Assembly: GCA_945860865.1 (NCBI GenBank)
Contig: CAMARW010000004.1
Location: 124,001 to 188,000 of the forward strand
Direction of reading: 5' to 3'
From: Chitinophaga pinensis
GTDB lineage: Bacteria > Bacteroidota > Bacteroidia > UKL13-3
Length of the DNA: 64,000 nucleotides
Position numbers and translations under genes: made by a program. The notes under the pieces are model-generated. The model worked only from the letters and a program-made list of their open reading frames with translations, had not been told where the DNA came from and searched no databases. How positions within the stretch are numbered: position 1 is the first letter of the stretch; each line of letters opens with the position of its first letter. This document shows, piece by piece, positions 41,041-49,043 of the stretch.

Positions 41041-43779
41041 ATGAATTCAATTGCTTACATAGATAATGTTGCTTACGAGGTTCTTCAAGGCGAAACAATA
41101 TTAACTTTTATAAATAGGATTAAGGGGAAACAAACTGTTCCTACTTTATGTGATGCACCCAACCTAGATCCTTATGGTGCTTGCCGTGTGTGCAGTGTAG
41201 ATGTTGCGCTGGTGCAAGATGGGCAAGCTAAAGCGCAAGCTTCCTGTCATACGCCTGTTATGCCCAATTCTTATATTTATCCGCACTCGGAGCGAATTCA
41301 AAAGTTACGCAAAAATATTGTAGAATTGGTGCTCACAGATCATCCGCTCGATTGCTTAACCTGTGAAGTAAACAATAATTGTGAGCTTCAAACCGTGGCC
41401 GCGCAAGTTGGGGTTAGAGATGTGCGGTACCCGGAAGGCAAAAATCACCTGGATAGAAAAAAAGATTTGAGTCACCCATACATGACCAGCGATATGAGCA
41501 AGTGTATTAACTGCTCGCGTTGCGTGCGTGCTTGCGATGAGGTGCAAGGTCAGTTTGTATTAAGTATGGCTGGAAGAGGTTTTGATAGCCATATTGTTAA
41601 AGGGCAAGATACTACTTTTAACCTAAGCGATTGTGTAAGCTGCGGTGCTTGTGCACAGGCATGTCCTACTTCTGCTATTAGCGATGTGTTTGAATCGAAG
41701 TCTGTTGCGGTTGACGAAAAAATTAGAACGGTTTGTACATACTGTGGAGTGGGTTGTAACCTTGTAGTATCTGTAAAGGCAGGAAAGGTAAAATCTATTC
41801 AAGCACCTTACGATGCTAAGGTAAACCAAGGGCATACGTGCTTAAAAGGGCGTTTTGCTTTTTCTTTTTATAACCACGGCGATAGAATTAAAACGCCTTT
41901 AATTAGGAAAAATGGGGTTTTGGAGCCCGCCACTTGGGATGAAGCTTATGCTTTTATAGCTAAGGAATTAACCCGAATTAAAACAGATTTTGGGCCAGAT
42001 TATATAGCAGGTATTTCTTCTGCGCGTTGCACCAACGAAGAAAATTACCTCATGCAAAAGTTTATGCGTGCGGTAATTGGAACCAATAATATTGATAGCT
42101 GCGCACGTGTTTGTCATTCGCCCACAGCTTTAGGTATGCAGCGTACTTTTGGTACAGGTGCAGCTACTAACTCGGTTATAGATTTAAAATATACCGATTG
42201 TATGATGGTAATTGGTGCCAACCCAACTGCTGGTCACCCGGTAACAGGCGCAAAAATTAAGCAACAAGCCATGAAGGGCAAAACCTTAATTGTGATTGAC
42301 CCTAGAAGAACTGAATTAGCCAAATATGCCAATTACCACCTGCAACTTCGTCCGGGAACCAATGTGGCTATGCTTAATATGATGTTGTATTATATTATTT
42401 CAGAAAATAAGGTAAATACAGCTTTTGTTTCGGATAGAACTGAAGGTTATGAGGCCTTTAAAGAGCATATCTTGCAACTAAACATAGATGAGCTTGAAAG
42501 TATAACAGGAGTTAATAAGCAGCTTGCAAAAGAGGCGGCATTGGCATATGCCTCGGCTCAAAACGCTATGTCGTTTCATGGCTTGGGAGTTACAGAGCAA
42601 GCGCAAGGAACTTTTACGGTAATGCTTATTGCAGATTTAGCCATGATAACCGGTAATATCGGTAGGAGAGGCGTGGGAGTAAATCCATTGCGAGGCCAAA
42701 ACAATGTGCAAGGTGCAGCAGATATGGGTTGCCAGCCGCATCAAGGAGCGGGGTATTTAGATGTTACCATTCCAGAAAATCACCAAAAATATGAACAGTT
42801 TTATGGTGCTAAATTACCATTACATATTGGGTATAAAATTCCGCAAATGTATGATGCTTCGCTCAATGATAAGCTCAAAGCACTTTGGGTAATTGGAGAG
42901 GATATGGCTCAAACCGACCCTAATACGCAGCATGTGGTGGCGGCATTAAAAAAGTTAGATTTGTTTATTGTGCAAGAGCTTTTCATGACAGAAACGGCTA
43001 ACCTAGCAACAGTGGTTTTGCCAGGCGCTTCATTTCTTGAAAAAAGTGGTACGTTTACCAACGGCGAACGCCGCATACAAAAGGTTAATAAAGTGGTTGA
43101 GCCATTGCCAGGTACTAAAACAGATGGACAAATTGTAGCTGAGTTAATGACTTTTATGGGTTACCCTCAATTGGAGCATGATCCAGATTCTTTATTGAAT
43201 GAAATTTCTCAAATTGTGCCATTTTTTGCTGGAGTAAAATGGAATGATTTGGGCGAAAATGGCAAGCAATGGCCGGTTGATAAAGCTGGAAATGATACTG
43301 AAATTTTGCATACCGATTCGTTTAAACGCGGATTGGGTAAGTTTGTTGGCAATGATTTTAAGGAATCGCCAGAGATTGTTAAAAACGGGAAAGAATATCC
43401 ATACATAATTACAACTAATAGAGAATTAGAGCACTACAACTGTGGTGCAATGACACGAAGAACCAAGAACGTAGAGATTTTAACCGAGGATGTTCTACTT
43501 ATCTGTGCTGAAGATGCCAATAAGCATGGTATTAAAAATGGCGAAATGGTTTGTGTAGAATCTGCCAGAGGCAAGGTAGATATTAAAGCAAAAATAACAG
43601 ACGAAGTAAAACCTGGCGTGCTCAGTAGTACTTTTCATTTTCCAGAAATTATGCTCAATAATATTACCTCAAGTGAGCATGATTCGGAAGCAATGTGCCC
43701 AGAGTATAAAGTAGTTTCTGTGCGTATAAGAAAGAGTAAAGGCGAATATAAAACCAAGCCACAAAAAGAAATGGTATAA
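41041..43779 (+). CDS. Formate dehydrogenase alpha subunit (Mo/W-bis-MGD, Cys type)
   Basis: 912 residues. An N-terminal NuoG-like part holds a [2Fe-2S] site (C37, C48, C51, C69), a His-Cys3 [4Fe-4S] site (H101, C105, C108, C114), and two ferredoxin clusters (C155/158/161/165 and C198/201/204/208). The catalytic FdhF-like part opens with C232-x2-C235-x3-C239 and C267 for another [4Fe-4S]. CARVCHSPT places Cys358 and His359 at the metal site where selenoenzymes have Sec. Cofactor-binding segments VIDPRRTELA and RGQNNVQGAADMG are present. It oxidises formate to CO2. No fdhD or molybdenum-cofactor genes are in the window. A hairpin overlapping the stop codon ends the operon. Confidence 0.92.
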   Translation: MNSIAYIDNVAYEVLQGETILTFINRIKGKQTVPTLCDAPNLDPYGACRVCSVDVALVQDGQAKAQASCHTPVMPNSYIYPHSERIQKLRKNIVELVLTDHPLDCLTCEVNNNCELQTVAAQVGVRDVRYPEGKNHLDRKKDLSHPYMTSDMSKCINCSRCVRACDEVQGQFVLSMAGRGFDSHIVKGQDTTFNLSDCVSCGACAQACPTSAISDVFESKSVAVDEKIRTVCTYCGVGCNLVVSVKAGKVKSIQAPYDAKVNQGHTCLKGRFAFSFYNHGDRIKTPLIRKNGVLEPATWDEAYAFIAKELTRIKTDFGPDYIAGISSARCTNEENYLMQKFMRAVIGTNNIDSCARVCHSPTALGMQRTFGTGAATNSVIDLKYTDCMMVIGANPTAGHPVTGAKIKQQAMKGKTLIVIDPRRTELAKYANYHLQLRPGTNVAMLNMMLYYIISENKVNTAFVSDRTEGYEAFKEHILQLNIDELESITGVNKQLAKEAALAYASAQNAMSFHGLGVTEQAQGTFTVMLIADLAMITGNIGRRGVGVNPLRGQNNVQGAADMGCQPHQGAGYLDVTIPENHQKYEQFYGAKLPLHIGYKIPQMYDASLNDKLKALWVIGEDMAQTDPNTQHVVAALKKLDLFIVQELFMTETANLATVVLPGASFLEKSGTFTNGERRIQKVNKVVEPLPGTKTDGQIVAELMTFMGYPQLEHDPDSLLNEISQIVPFFAGVKWNDLGENGKQWPVDKAGNDTEILHTDSFKRGLGKFVGNDFKESPEIVKNGKEYPYIITTNRELEHYNCGAMTRRTKNVEILTEDVLLICAEDANKHGIKNGEMVCVESARGKVDIKAKITDEVKPGVLSSTFHFPEIMLNNITSSEHDSEAMCPEYKVVSVRIRKSKGEYKTKPQKEMV

Positions 43780-43805
43780 GTGCTTTCGCGCTTATACCAT
43801 TTTTA
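43768..43805 (+). terminator. Terminator overlapping the formate dehydrogenase stop codon
   Basis: AATGGTATAAGTGC pairs with GCGCTTATACCATT across a TTTC loop (one T-G wobble), followed by TTTTAT. The TAA stop at 43777-43779 lies inside the left arm, so the last codons and the terminator share the same bases. Confidence 0.8.
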
Positions 43806-43840
43806 TATTATTACTAATAAGTTTGCTTTAAAATAATTGC

Positions 43841-44794
43841 CTAACCCTCAATAAAATCACCCATTAAAGAGAATTTTTCTATCCTGGTTTGAACCAATTT
43901 GTCTGGATCAACATTAACTAATTTTCCAAGCTCTTCTACAAGGTGTTGTTTAAAGATATCATACGTAGCTGCAATATCCATGTGGGCACCGCCAAGTGGC
44001 TCTGGTATAACTCCATCAATCAATTTATTTTGCAACATATCTTTAGCTGTAAGTTTTAGGGCTTCAGCTGCTTTTTCTTTGTGCTCCCAGCTTCTCCAAA
44101 GAATAGAAGAACAAGATTCAGGAGAGATAACCGAGTACCATGTATTTTCCATCATTAAAACCCTGTCTCCAACGCCAATGCCCAAAGCACCACCCGAGGC
44201 TCCTTCGCCAATGATGATACATACAATAGGCACTTTAAATACGCTCATTTCATACAAGTTTCTGGCAATGGCCTCACCTTGTCCGCGCTCTTCCGCTTCT
44301 AGTCCCGGAGAGGCGCCTGGTGTATCTATTAAACAAACAATGGGTAATTGAAATCTTTCGGCCATTTTCATTAAGCGCAATGCTTTTCTGTAACCTTCTG
44401 GATTAGGCATACCAAAGTTTCTAAATTGTCTTTGCTTGGTGTTTCGGCCTTTTTGCTGACCAATAACCATTACGCTATTTCCGTTAATAGAAGCCAATCC
44501 ACCTACCATGGCTTTGTCATCTTTAACGGTTCTGTCGCCATGTAGTTCTATAAAATGATCGAAACAATGCTCAATATAGTCTAAAGTATAAGGTCTTTCT
44601 GGGTGCCTACTTATTTGAACGCGCTGCCAACCGTTGAGGTTTTTATATACTTCTTTTTTAGTTTCAAGAATTTTCTCTTCCATTTCAAGCATTTGCGCTT
44701 GCATATCTACCTTGCCTTTTTCGTGAACTTTTTTAAGCTCTCCAAGCTGATCTTCAAGGTCTTGAATTGGTTTTTCGAAATCAAAATGTGCCAT
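43841..44794 (-). CDS. accA: Acetyl-CoA carboxylase carboxyltransferase subunit alpha
   Basis: 317 residues, the standard AccA length. With AccD it transfers CO2 from biotin to acetyl-CoA, making malonyl-CoA for fatty acid synthesis. An N-terminal coiled helix ([18 protein letters not shown]) precedes the core signatures [15 protein letters not shown], GDRAxx-type [34 protein letters not shown] and [13 protein letters not shown]. The start is the only plausible ATG. Convergent with the formate dehydrogenase operon, 61 bases apart. Confidence 0.96.
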   Translation of the reverse strand: MAHFDFEKPIQDLEDQLGELKKVHEKGKVDMQAQMLEMEEKILETKKEVYKNLNGWQRVQISRHPERPYTLDYIEHCFDHFIELHGDRTVKDDKAMVGGLASINGNSVMVIGQQKGRNTKQRQFRNFGMPNPEGYRKALRLMKMAERFQLPIVCLIDTPGASPGLEAEERGQGEAIARNLYEMSVFKVPIVCIIIGEGASGGALGIGVGDRVLMMENTWYSVISPESCSSILWRSWEHKEKAAEALKLTAKDMLQNKLIDGVIPEPLGGAHMDIAATYDIFKQHLVEELGKLVNVDPDKLVQTRIEKFSLMGDFIEG

Positions 44795-44873
44795 AAATTT
44801 TTATTATTAGCTTATATAAGCGTGGTGCAATTTTAATGAAATTAGAGAATTTACAAAATTTTAAAAATAGTAC

Positions 44874-44903
44874 TTGACAATTTAAGAATTAATTTTATAT
44901 TTG
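44874..44903 (+). promoter_or_regulatory. Promoter of tRNA-Asp
   Basis: TTGACA begins at 44874 and TATATTTG spans 44896-44903, with 19 bases between TTG and the TAnnTTTG box. This is one of the best promoter matches in the window. The predicted start near 44908 leaves a 17-base 5' leader before the mature tRNA. Confidence 0.75.
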
Positions 44904-44924
44904 CACTCCCCAAAAGGAAGAAGA

Positions 44925-45001
44925 GGAGCGGTAGTTCAGCTGGTTAGAATACGTGCCTGTCACGCACGGGGTCGCGGGTTCGAGTCCCGTCCGCTCCGCC
45001 A
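44925..45001 (+). tRNA. tRNA-Asp (GTC)
   Basis: A complete 77-base cloverleaf with the CCA end encoded. Acceptor GGAGCGG (44925-44931) pairs with CCGCTCC (44991-44997). Anticodon stem CGTGC/GCACG encloses the loop CTGTCAC with anticodon GTC (44959-44961). The T-arm is GCGGG-TTCGAGT-CCCGT. Discriminator base G suits tRNA-Asp. A terminator follows at 45010, so it is a single-gene transcript. Confidence 0.97.
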
Positions 45002-45009
45002 GTCTAACA

Positions 45010-45044
45010 AAAACCTTCATTAGAAATAATGAAGGTTTTTTTTT
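45010..45044 (+). terminator. Rho-independent terminator of tRNA-Asp
   Basis: AAAACCTTCATTA (45010-45022), a GAAA loop, and TAATGAAGGTTTT (45027-45039) form a perfect stem followed by a T-run to 45044. Confidence 0.9.
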
Positions 45045-45049
45045 GTCTG

Positions 45050-45122
45050 AACACGATTCGCAGGATTTCGGGATAGACACGATTAAAAAATCCCGGTAAT
45101 CTTGAAATCTAGTAATCGTGTT
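45050..45122. repeat. Word-built inverted repeat (ACACGATT) at the DUF2490 gene end
   Basis: AACACGATT (45050-45058) pairs with AATCGTGTT (45114-45122). Inside, CGGGAT (45069-45074) pairs with ATCCCG (45090-45095), and ACACGATT occurs again at 45077-45084. The right arm touches the stop codon of the minus-strand DUF2490 gene, so it probably ends that transcript. Same style as the repeats at 26821, 47045 and 53474. Confidence 0.6.
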
Positions 45123-45886
45123 TAGAAATTTAAATACACATTCACAATTATACCTTGGTTAAATTGAAAAACGGATTGATTATTTATCTGCCTACCAAAT
45201 TGCAAGGTTTGGTTCAAATAACCCGCTTCAATTCTATATTTTTTATTCCATTGATATCCTAATAATAAGCCTAATCTGTTTTGGTCGAACACATTCGCAT
45301 TTACATTTTTGCCAAACCCAATAAATACTTCGTTATACATAGCCCAATAGGGTGTTTTATCTCCAACGCTTGAACCAACAAATGGCGCCTGCATCCTAAA
45401 CATGTAACGCATTCGGTGAAGTAATGGATAGGAATCTTCTTTTGTTAAATTTGCTGAACTGTACTTTCCTACAAAGCGCTGCTCTAGCATAAACCTGTGC
45501 GAGTAGGAGATCTTGTTTTCGGCATGACTAATCTGTGCCATTTGAAAAATTCGGTGTTCGGTAAAGTCTTTTCCAAAACTATTCAATGGAATTTCACCAT
45601 AATTAAAGGTTTCTATCCAGCCATAACCTGCCCTTAAAAGTAAGCTTTTATTAGCCTGGTAGTTTATTCCAATGCGCAATAAACTTTGTTGCCAATTATT
45701 AATCCAATCATCCCTTCTAAATTGGTATTCGGTATGTAGGCCAATTTTTTCTGTAAGTTTTATGGTTCCAAAATAATTGTACCACCCAATATTCTCTCCT
45801 GTTTTAATTCTATTGTTTTGCGCATGAATAAAATTGCATCTAAAACACATGAGTAAACAAACCAAAAACAAAAATCTTTTAAGCAT
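45122..45886 (-). CDS. DUF2490 family beta-barrel protein
   Basis: 254 residues with signal peptide KRFLFLVCLLMCFRCNFIHAQ. The mature part matches DUF2490: WYNYFGTIKLTEKIGLHTEY, RFMLEQRFVGKY and the repeating alternation of aromatic and polar residues of an outer-membrane barrel. It ends NVYLNF with a terminal Phe, as barrels do. Function of the family is not known. Single gene flanked by repeats. Confidence 0.8.
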   Translation of the reverse strand: MLKRFLFLVCLLMCFRCNFIHAQNNRIKTGENIGWYNYFGTIKLTEKIGLHTEYQFRRDDWINNWQQSLLRIGINYQANKSLLLRAGYGWIETFNYGEIPLNSFGKDFTEHRIFQMAQISHAENKISYSHRFMLEQRFVGKYSSANLTKEDSYPLLHRMRYMFRMQAPFVGSSVGDKTPYWAMYNEVFIGFGKNVNANVFDQNRLGLLLGYQWNKKYRIEAGYLNQTLQFGRQINNQSVFQFNQGIIVNVYLNF

Positions 45887-45928
45887 TATATTCTTAGCAT
45901 AAACAGTTACACAGTACGAATATAAATT

Positions 45929-45938
45929 GGTTCAAACC
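45929..45938 (+). repeat. Dispersed decamer GGTTCAAACC (this copy intergenic; 16 in window)
   Basis: GGTTCAAACC or its complement occurs at 1324, 2240, 2882, 12840, 14325, 20668, 43886, 45929, 47961, 48876, 49091 and 63078. The fully palindromic GGTTCGAACC occurs at 4348, 25076, 29028 and 54844. Only the copy at 45929 is between genes. Chance expectation for a given decamer in 64 kb on both strands is about 0.1. Many near-matches (GGTTCAAAC, GGTTCAAGCC) also occur, for example at 308, 10869, 19422 and 35092. See the finding on this motif. Confidence 0.7.
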
Positions 45939-45989
45939 AAAACCAAAAGGTATTCAAAATTTTAATTATGAATGCCTTTAGCGTTTCAA

Positions 45990-46403
45990 TTACATGTATT
46001 CAATTTTACTTACTATCGGGCAAACCTTGCTCAACATAGCACTCACTCCACAATATTTTTCTAAACTAAGTTGCACTGCTTTTTCCATTTTATCTCTATC
46101 ATCTGTTTTAATAAAATAAGTAAGGCGAATTTCTGTGTACATTTTTGGATGTTCGTCGCCTAAATCGGCCTCAACCTCTATGTTAAAATCAGAAAAGTTT
46201 ACATGCATTTTGTTTAGTAAAGAAACCACATCTATTCCCGTACAACCTGCTAAAGAAGATAGGAGCAGGGGTTTCGGACTAGGACCTTTATTCTCGCCAC
46301 CGATGGCTTCCACGGTATCTAATGTTAAATGGTGACCGTTTATTTCAGAATCAAATTCCATTTTTCCAACAAAGCGCGTGTTGGTTTTGTGTATAGTTAA
46401 CAT
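45990..46403 (-). CDS. OsmC family thiol-dependent peroxidase-like protein
   Basis: 137 residues, normal for OsmC/YhfA-type proteins, which reduce organic peroxides or act on persulfides using two cysteines. LLSSLAGCTGIDV holds the first Cys near residue 54 and KYCGVSAML the second near 117. The substrate-binding GENKGPSPK loop is present. It starts five bases after the rhodanese stop and is the last gene of a three-gene operon with thioredoxin and rhodanese. Confidence 0.85.
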   Translation of the reverse strand: MLTIHKTNTRFVGKMEFDSEINGHHLTLDTVEAIGGENKGPSPKPLLLSSLAGCTGIDVVSLLNKMHVNFSDFNIEVEADLGDEHPKMYTEIRLTYFIKTDDRDKMEKAVQLSLEKYCGVSAMLSKVCPIVSKIEYM

Positions 46404-46408
46404 TCTAT

Positions 46409-46726
46409 TTAAGATTGAATTAAACTTTTAAGCGAATACCAAGAACCTCCATTAAAGGCTTGAAGTCCGTTTTGCTTTAAATAATTTGTAGCCTGCGAGC
46501 TTCTCATGCCACTGGCACAAACACAAATAATGGGCTTATTTAATTTCTTAACCGATTCTAACCTATCAGCTAATTTGTTTAAGGGAATATTCTTTGATCC
46601 TTTTAAATGGCCACTTCCAAACTCTCCCTCACTGCGCACATCAATAATTATTGCGCCTGCAGCTAATTGTTCCTGAATTTCTTCTTTTCCCTTACTAGAG
46701 AATAACGACTTAATAAACTGTAACAT
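46409..46726 (-). CDS. Single-domain rhodanese-like protein
   Basis: 105 residues, one rhodanese domain. AAGAIIIDVRSEGEFGSGHL is the entry motif, and the active loop ICVCASGMRSS carries the catalytic Cys. An N-terminal amphipathic stretch (MLQFIKSLFSSKGKEE) may touch the membrane. It would carry sulfane sulfur as a Cys persulfide. Five bases separate it from each neighbour (trxA and the OsmC gene), so the three are translated from one mRNA. Confidence 0.9.
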   Translation of the reverse strand: MLQFIKSLFSSKGKEEIQEQLAAGAIIIDVRSEGEFGSGHLKGSKNIPLNKLADRLESVKKLNKPIICVCASGMRSSQATNYLKQNGLQAFNGGSWYSLKSLIQS

Positions 46727-46731
46727 AATTT

Positions 46732-47028
46732 CTATTTAAATTGTTGAATAATGGCAGATAATTGATTGGCTTGTACAACACCACTCTGCCTCCAAAGTGT
46801 TTTACCTTCCCTAAATAAGATGAGTGTTGGCACTCCTTGCACTTGGTAATGTGCCGCAGCCTGTGGATTCTTATCCACGTCTACCTTAATAATCTTTACC
46901 ACATCGCCCATCTCCCCAGCAACCTGGTCCAATATAGGCGACATCATCTTACAGGGGCCACACCAAGTGGCCGTAAAATCTACCAATACGGGTGTTTTCC
47001 CGTTAATTAAATCGTTAAAAGCTGACAT
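46732..47028 (-). CDS. trxA: Thioredoxin
   Basis: 98 residues. The active site ATWCGPCKMMSPI is intact, with the DxT before it (VDFTATWCGPC) and the cis-Pro in QGVPTLILF. It reduces disulfides and persulfides in the cytoplasm, having no signal peptide. It heads the operon with the rhodanese and OsmC genes, which suggests a dedicated role in clearing persulfides rather than a housekeeping one, though this is inference. Confidence 0.92.
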   Translation of the reverse strand: MSAFNDLINGKTPVLVDFTATWCGPCKMMSPILDQVAGEMGDVVKIIKVDVDKNPQAAAHYQVQGVPTLILFREGKTLWRQSGVVQANQLSAIIQQFK

Positions 47029-47044
47029 GTTTTTTAAATTAAGA

Positions 47045-47475
47045 ATTATGAATAATCAATTACGGATTACGAATAATCAATTACGAATTACGAATTACGG
47101 GGTGTGAGTTTGTTTCATGTCTAGACTCTGGTTTCCCGTCTCTCGCTTCTCATCTCTAAAAACTACTTCCTAAACATATCACCAAGCAGACCACCCATTA
47201 AGGTGCCGTACAAAGTGCTGTTTATAGGGTTAGAAGTTATGGCACAAGTGCCATCTGCACAACCCACAAAGTAGTAATAAGTATATCCCGCCAAAGCCCC
47301 AAGCCCCGAGAAAATTAAAGTCATTTTGTATTTTTTTATGTAGTTAGTCATTGTTTTTTAATCTTTAGGTCATCAATAATTATAATTTTCTAATCCGTAA
47401 TTCATAATTGATTATTCGTAATTCGTAATCCGTAATCCGTAATTCGTAATCCGTAATTCGTAATTTTTAATTCGT
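47045..47475. repeat. Word repeats in opposite orientation on both sides of the DUF6132 gene
   Basis: 47045-47100 holds repeats of AATTACGA and AATAATCAATTACG. 47385-47475 holds the complementary series (TTGATTATTCGTAATTCG, then several CGTAATCCGTAATTCG units). The two blocks can pair across the 62-codon DUF6132 gene at 47163-47351. The ATTACGA word is the one used in the 26821-26912 hairpin. Confidence 0.65.
47163..47351 (-). CDS. DUF6132 small membrane protein
   Basis: 62 residues, two hydrophobic segments. LIFSGLGALAGYTYYYFVGC and SNPINSTLYGTLMGGLLGD match DUF6132, with the conserved GC-x3-GTC pair of cysteines (VGCADGTCAITSNP) between the segments. Family function is unknown; it often occurs beside rhodanese and thioredoxin genes, as here. 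It lies between the ArsR gene and trxA on the same strand, with word repeats in both gaps. Confidence 0.8.
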   Translation of the reverse strand: MTNYIKKYKMTLIFSGLGALAGYTYYYFVGCADGTCAITSNPINSTLYGTLMGGLLGDMFRK

Positions 47476-47488
47476 AATTGATTATAAA

Positions 47489-47782
47489 TTACATATTGCA
47501 ATCGCATTGCTCTATACATGCTAAAACTGCCGTTAAATTAAGCTCCTTTAAACTATAATAGGCACTCGTACCCTCGCGCCTTACCTTTAACAAACCCTTT
47601 GTTTTCATGTTTGTTAAATGGTGCGAAAGCAAAGATTGCTCGCAACCTGTTTTCTCAATTAACTCGTTTACTGTTAATTCTGCTGTTTCTTGCAACTGCG
47701 CAATCACCGCCAAGCGCGTGGGGTGCGCAATAGTCTTTAAAATATAGGCAGCTTTTTCTAACTTGTTTTTATCTAAGCTCAT
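47489..47782 (-). CDS. ArsR-family regulator, likely thiol or persulfide sensor
   Basis: 97 residues, typical winged helix: KTIAHPTRLAVIAQL, TVNELIEKTGCEQSLLSHHL (recognition helix) and the wing VRREGTSAYYSL. Cysteines are at 47, 89, 93 and 95. A Cys next to the recognition helix plus Cys in the last helix resembles the dithiol arrangement of persulfide sensors such as SqrR and BigR, but metal sensing cannot be excluded. Its own promoter contains a clear operator (47796-47815), implying autoregulation. Genes downstream (DUF6132, thioredoxin, rhodanese, OsmC) suit a sulfur-stress regulon. Confidence 0.88.
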   Translation of the reverse strand: MSLDKNKLEKAAYILKTIAHPTRLAVIAQLQETAELTVNELIEKTGCEQSLLSHHLTNMKTKGLLKVRREGTSAYYSLKELNLTAVLACIEQCDCNM

Positions 47783-47790
47783 TTCGTTTA

Positions 47791-47820
47791 CAAATATATG
47801 AACATACTTTCATATAGCAA
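47791..47820 (-). promoter_or_regulatory. ArsR promoter with embedded operator
   Basis: On the minus strand: TTG (47820-47818), 19 bases, TATATTTG (47798-47791), nine bases before the ATG. The inverted repeat ATATGAA-6-TTCATAT at 47796-47815 fills the spacer and enters the box, so a bound repressor dimer would block the polymerase. This is the usual layout of ArsR autorepression. Confidence 0.7.
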
Positions 47821-47882
47821 GAAATATTTTTAAATTAGTTTACTAAACATTAACAATCCGCTAATTCTATTTATTTTGCAAC

Positions 47883-49010
47883 ATGATTATTGGGTTCGAT
47901 GCCAAAAGAATTTTCTTTAACAAAACCGGATTAGGCAATTATGCCCGCTCTCTATTAATTGGTTTGAACCAACTTAATGAACAAAACAATTATCATTTGT
48001 TTACCCCGGGTTTTCGTATTCACCAAGATTTTTTAGCCAACGTTCCGCAGGTAATTAGGCATGTTCCCAGTAAAATTATAGATAAAAAAGTGCCATCGCT
48101 TTGGCGTTCTTCTGGCATGGTGGCTGATATTAAAAAAGCCAATATCCAAATCTTTCACGGACTAAGCAATGAACTTCCAAAAGGATTGGGTCAAACCGAA
48201 ATAAAAACCGTGGTAAGCATACACGATTTAATCTTTTTAAAATTTCCACATTTATACCCTTGGCTCGATAGACAGATTTATAAAAAGAAGTATGCACAAG
48301 CTATTCATTCTGCCGATTTGGTATTGGCCACCAGCGAAAATACCAAACAAGATATTTTGCATTATTATGAGGTAAATCCGCAGAAAATTGAAGTGCTTTA
48401 TCAAAATTGCGATCCATCTTTTCAACATAAATTGCCTCTAAACGTATTGGATCAAACCAAAAGAAAATATGATTTAAGACGAGATTATATTTTAAGTGTG
48501 GGCACCTTAGAGCAAAGAAAAAACCATTTGCAACTTTTGCAAGCATTTGTTGAAAGCGATTTACACGATACCGATTTGGTGTTGCTTGGCAAAAAAGCAG
48601 ATGCCTACCCGGCCTTGATAAAATTTGTAATGGAACACAATTTACAAGAACGCGTTAAGTTTATTCACGATGCTTCTTTTGATCATTTTCCTGCGTTATA
48701 CCAAGCCTCACTAGGATTAGTTTATGTAAGTAAATATGAAGGTTTTGGCATCCCTATTTTAGAGGCCATGCAAAGCGGCGTGCCTGTTATGGCCGGCACT
48801 TTATCTTCTTTGCCAGAGGTTGCGGGTAAAGCCGCCATTTATGCGCATCCAGATGACTTAAATGAGTTAAAAAACGGTTTGAACCAACTTGTTTACGACC
48901 AAACCAAACGCATTGAAATACTGGCCCAAGCGCAAAAGCAATTGCCTTTGTTTAGCACAGAACGAATGAGTAAGCAATTACTGATGCATTACCAACAACT
49001 CATTTCTTAA
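47883..49010 (+). CDS. Family 4 glycosyltransferase
   Basis: 375 residues, GT-B fold. The N-terminal half has FNKTGLGNYARSLL (acceptor side) and VVSIHDLIFLKFPHLYP. The C-terminal half has YILSVGTLEQRKNHLQLLQAF and the nucleotide-sugar site YVSKYEGFGIPILEAMQSGVP with the E-x7-E pattern. It should add a sugar to an acceptor at the cytoplasmic face; substrates unknown. It is divergent from the ArsR gene, sharing a 100-base upstream region. A weak box (TTATTTTG, ending 47878) lies five bases before the ATG. Confidence 0.9.
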   Translation: MIIGFDAKRIFFNKTGLGNYARSLLIGLNQLNEQNNYHLFTPGFRIHQDFLANVPQVIRHVPSKIIDKKVPSLWRSSGMVADIKKANIQIFHGLSNELPKGLGQTEIKTVVSIHDLIFLKFPHLYPWLDRQIYKKKYAQAIHSADLVLATSENTKQDILHYYEVNPQKIEVLYQNCDPSFQHKLPLNVLDQTKRKYDLRRDYILSVGTLEQRKNHLQLLQAFVESDLHDTDLVLLGKKADAYPALIKFVMEHNLQERVKFIHDASFDHFPALYQASLGLVYVSKYEGFGIPILEAMQSGVPVMAGTLSSLPEVAGKAAIYAHPDDLNELKNGLNQLVYDQTKRIEILAQAQKQLPLFSTERMSKQLLMHYQQLIS

Positions 49011-49031
49011 TCTTATTACCGCATTTTTTTT

Positions 49032-49039
49032 TAAATTTG
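49032..49039 (+). promoter_or_regulatory. TAnnTTTG box, leaderless geometry, before the tRNA nucleotidyltransferase
   Basis: TAAATTTG ends at 49039 and the GTG start codon begins at 49044, five bases later, the same spacing as from the rnpB box to the rnpB 5' end. The mRNA probably starts at the GTG. Confidence 0.55.
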
Positions 49040-49043
49040 TTGC

